From assembly GCA_001829785.1 (NCBI GenBank), contig MICF01000010.1, forward strand, positions 202,964-246,460: a stretch of DNA of 43,497 nucleotides, given 5' to 3'. Under the pieces are notes generated by a model that saw nothing but the letters and a program-made list of their open reading frames with translations, was not told where the DNA came from and ran no database searches. Positions 41,588-43,497 of this stretch are shown here, in pieces. Origin of the DNA: Sulfurimonas sp. RIFOXYD12_FULL_33_39. GTDB taxonomy: Bacteria > Campylobacterota > Campylobacteria > Campylobacterales > Sulfurimonadaceae. A program made the translations under genes and the position numbers. The number at the start of each line of letters is the position of its first letter. Position 1 is the first letter of the stretch.

Positions 41588-43497
41588 CTATTCATCAAAC
41601 TGAACATTAATATCTGTATCAATTTCTAATGATGCACCACTATCATCAGTAGCATCATAAACATCGTATGACTGATCATCATCAACTTCATGTCCACCCA
41701 AAGACCATTCACTACTGTTAAGTTGAACTGTATCTCCAGCATTACCTTCTATAATAAGGTCATTATCACCATCTGTGATATCAATTACATCTTCTAACGA
41801 CAATGTAATAGTTTGATCACCGTCTCCACTTAAGTCAATTTCTTCAATATTAGATATTTCATCTAGTTTGCTAAAATCAATATCCTCATCAACGTTTAGA
41901 GTGTCAAAACCTTCGCCACCGTCTATAGTATCACCTTTATCAAATTCTATAGTATCATCACCTTCACCACCATCAATTATATCTTTTCCGTCTCCACCGT
42001 CAATTGTGTCGTTACCTTCACCGCCGTCAATTGTGTCGTTGCCTTTTCCACCATCAATTGTGTCATCATCTTCGCCACCATTTATTGTATCTACTCCGAC
42101 GCCACCGTCAATAGTGTCATTACCTGCACCACCATCTATGGTATCGTTGCCTTTTCCGCCATCTATAGCATCATCACCATCACCACCATAAACTTTATCA
42201 TTTCCGTTGTCGGCATTTATAGTGTCATTACCATCTGTTCCATTAATATTATCATTTTTACTTGTGCCAAAAATGCTCTCACCCTCAACAACGGCAGCTG
42301 CAGCCGCATTTTCTGCATTATTATTGTCTAAAGAATTACCTGGTGCATCCTGATCCCCATTTCCAAAGCCATTATTACCTTTAACTTTGTCATCTGAATC
42401 ACTGTCTGAGTCGCTATCACTGTCGCTATCAGAGTCTGAATCACTGTCGCTATCAGAGTCTGAATCACTGTCACTGTCTGAGTCTGAGTCTGAGTCTGAG
42501 TCTGAGTCTGAGTCTGAGTCTGAGTCTGAGTCTGAGTCTGAGTCTGAGTCACTGTCGCTATCTGAATCTGAATCACTGTCTGAGTCACTGTCGCTATCGC
42601 TGTCTGAATCACTGTCGCTATCAGAGTCTGAATCACTGTCACTGTCTGAGTCTGAGTCTGAGTCTGAGTCTGAGTCTGAGTCTGAGTCTGAGTCTGAGTC
42701 TGAGTCTGAGTCTGAGTCACTGTCGCTATCGCTATCTGAATCTGAATCACTGTCTGAATCACTGTCTGAGTCACTGTCTGAGTCGCTGTCGCTGTCGCTA
42801 TCTGAATCTGAATCTGAATCTGAATCTGAATCTGAATCTGAATCACTGTCTGAGTCTGAGTCTGTATCAGTGTCTGTATCTGTGTCCGTATCCGTATCCG
42901 TATCTGTGTCTGTATCTGTATCTGTGTCAGTGTCAGTGTCAGTGTCAGTGTCAGTGTCTGTATCAGTGTCCGTATCAGTGTCTGTGTCTGTATCTGTATC
43001 AGTGTCTGTGTCAGTGTCAGTGTCAGTGTCTGTGTCTGTATCTGTGTCAGTATCTGTGTCTGTGTCTGTATCTGTGTCAGTGTCTGTATCTGTGTCAGTG
43101 TCAGTGTCTGTATCTGTGTCTGTGTCTGTGTCAGTGTCTGTGTCAGTGTCTGTGTCAGTGTCTGTATCAGTATCTGTGTCTGTGTCAGTGTCTGTGTCAG
43201 TGTCTGTGTCAGTGTCTGTGTCAGTGTCTGTGTCAGTGTCTGTGTCAGTGTCTGTATCTGTGTCAGTGTCTGTATCAGTATCTGTGTCAGTATCTGTGTC
43301 TGTGTCTGTGTCTGTATCTGTGTCAGTGTCAGTATCTGTATCAGTATCTGTATCTGTGTCTGTGTCAGTGTCTGTATCTGTGTCAGTATCTGTATCTGTG
43401 TCCGTATCAGTATCAGTGTCAGTGTCAGTGTCAGTGTCTGTATCTGTGTCAGTGTCTGTATCTGTGTCAGTGTCTGTATCGGTGTCTGTATCTGTAT
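41588..43497 (-). CDS. Large repetitive RTX-type secreted adhesin, C-terminal part (5' end outside window)
   Basis: One frame stays open from the right edge to the stop at 41588, at least 636 codons. From N to C: about 210 residues of Asp-Thr repeats (43497-42863), about 157 residues of Asp-Ser repeats (42862-42392), a linker ([20 protein letters not shown] and an Ala run), and some eleven RTX nonapeptides such as DGGKGNDTI and DGGEGNDTI (about 42245-41915). The final 110 residues read [20 protein letters not shown] ... [19 protein letters not shown] and end INVQFDE. This end is typical of type I-secreted giant adhesins. RTX repeats bind calcium outside the cell. The remainder and any transporter genes lie beyond the window. 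Much shorter frames on either strand here are artefacts of the repeats. Confidence 0.85.
   Translation of the reverse strand, partial: TDTDTDTDTDTDTDTDTDTDTDTDTDTDTDTDTDTDTDTDTDTDTDTDTDTDTDTDTDTDTDTDTDTDTDTDTDTDTDTDTDTDTDTDTDTDTDTDTDTDTDTDTDTDTDTDTDTDTDTDTDTDTDTDTDTDTDTDTDTDTDTDTDTDTDTDTDTDTDTDTDTDTDTDTDTDTDTDTDTDTDTDTDTDTDTDTDTDTDTDTDTDTDTDTDTDSDSDSDSDSDSDSDSDSDSDSDSDSDSDSDSDSDSDSDSDSDSDSDSDSDSDSDSDSDSDSDSDSDSDSDSDSDSDSDSDSDSDSDSDSDSDSDSDSDSDSDSDSDSDSDSDSDSDSDSDSDSDSDSDSDSDSDSDSDSDSDSDSDSDSDSDSDSDDKVKGNNGFGNGDQDAPGNSLDNNNAENAAAAAVVEGESIFGTSKNDNINGTDGNDTINADNGNDKVYGGDGDDAIDGGKGNDTIDGGAGNDTIDGGVGVDTINGGEDDDTIDGGKGNDTIDGGEGNDTIDGGDGKDIIDGGEGDDTIEFDKGDTIDGGEGFDTLNVDEDIDFSKLDEISNIEEIDLSGDGDQTITLSLEDVIDITDGDNDLIIEGNAGDTVQLNSSEWSLGGHEVDDDQSYDVYDATDDSGASLEIDTDINVQFDE
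41915..42245 (-). repeat. RTX calcium-binding nonapeptide block
   Basis: About eleven consecutive units of the form xGGxGxDxI (for example [36 protein letters not shown]), encoded on the minus strand with repeated but diverged 27-base units. Confidence 0.85.
42434..42562. repeat. Long direct repeat in the SD tract, copy 1
   Basis: About 129 bases identical to 42602-42730, offset by 168 bases, including the twelve-copy TCTGAG run. Confidence 0.75.
42602..42730. repeat. Long direct repeat in the SD tract, copy 2
   Basis: Second copy of the repeat at 42434-42562. Sequence diverges on both sides, which marks the edges of an intragenic duplication. Confidence 0.75.
42863..43497 (-). repeat. Asp-Thr (DT) repeat tract, continuing past the window
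   Basis: Asp codons (GAC or GAT) alternate with Thr codons (ACA, ACT, occasionally ACG or ACC) for more than 210 residues up to the right edge. It joins the SD tract in frame at 42862/42863. Confidence 0.9.

Larger units (their letters stand above)
42392..42862 (-). repeat. Asp-Ser (SD) repeat tract
   Basis: Alternating Asp and Ser codons for 157 residues. Includes two exact runs of twelve TCTGAG hexamers (plus strand 42477-42548 and 42645-42716), each a perfect Asp-Ser 12-mer of dipeptides. Confidence 0.9.

Noticed and set aside
41868..42191. Plus-strand frame rich in SPPSIVS repeats
   Set aside because: Antisense shadow of the RTX nonapeptide block; no ribosome site or family match.
42328..42846. 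Minus-strand open frame of alternating Ile-Gln and Thr-Gln residues
   Set aside because: It is the SD tract read in another frame; the adhesin frame continues through it on both sides with a recognised RTX end.
42392..43497. Regular repeats that could suggest a CRISPR array or satellite
   Set aside because: No constant repeat with unique spacers; the whole tract is one open frame of Asp-Ser and Asp-Thr codons.

Overview
The window reads as a chromosomal segment of a Campylobacterota (epsilonproteobacterial) species, most like Sulfurimonas or a close relative. The sequence is AT-rich and its genes are tightly packed, with TATAAT boxes just upstream of starts. It has the rpsO / Rrf2 regulator / flhA / DHH-phosphoesterase neighbourhood known from Helicobacter and Campylobacter, nap-type genes in the order G-H-L, and a sigma-54 promoter of the epsilonproteobacterial GGAAC-N5-TTGC kind in front of flgH. 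The genus is inferred; no rRNA or tRNA gene was found.

Layout. (1) 1-490 is the end of a RhuM-family gene cut by the window edge. (2) 541-7752 is a housekeeping and redox block: a UvrD/Rep-type helicase, a napG-napH-napL operon, rubrerythrin, a diguanylate cyclase followed by a small GGDEF-like remnant, and a host-attachment-family protein. (3) 7940-13760 holds valS and two tandem SulP anion transporters. (4) 13832-16157 is an accessory island: an unrecognised 440-residue protein with a C-terminal HEPN-like RNYLAH motif, overlapping a complete RhuM-family gene. (5) 16164-28370 is a twelve-gene minus-strand surface-polysaccharide operon. Its transcription order is UDP-glucose dehydrogenase, UDP-glucuronate 4-epimerase, GDP-fucose synthase, Wzx-like flippase, glycosyltransferase, methyltransferase, two alternating GT4/GT2 pairs, a sugar epimerase/reductase, and a WecA/WbpL-like initiating transferase. 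(6) 28431-31825 is a sigma-54-driven minus-strand run: flgH, a periplasmic transglutaminase-like protein and a GGDEF/EAL protein. (7) 31901-37655 contains yqeY, an SPOR/TPR protein, trpC, a TPR lipoprotein, a YkgJ-type cysteine cluster protein, a TrmN6-like methyltransferase, kdsB and rpsO. (8) 37791-41465 is the Rrf2 regulator, flhA and the DHH phosphoesterase. (9) 41588 to the right edge is the C-terminal part of a very acidic secreted adhesin: a long Asp-Thr tract, then an Asp-Ser tract, RTX nonapeptides and a type I secretion-like C-terminus.

The polysaccharide genes make UDP-GlcA, UDP-GalA and (with a Gmd not present here) GDP-fucose, assemble a lipid-linked oligosaccharide and flip it. 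The flagellar, c-di-GMP and adhesin genes fit a cell that switches between swimming and attachment. No intergenic stretch exceeds about 200 bases. Most promising for follow-up are the HEPN/RhuM pair, the flgH-transglutaminase-GGDEF/EAL unit, the repeat element inside the UDP-glucuronate epimerase gene, and the repeat adhesin.
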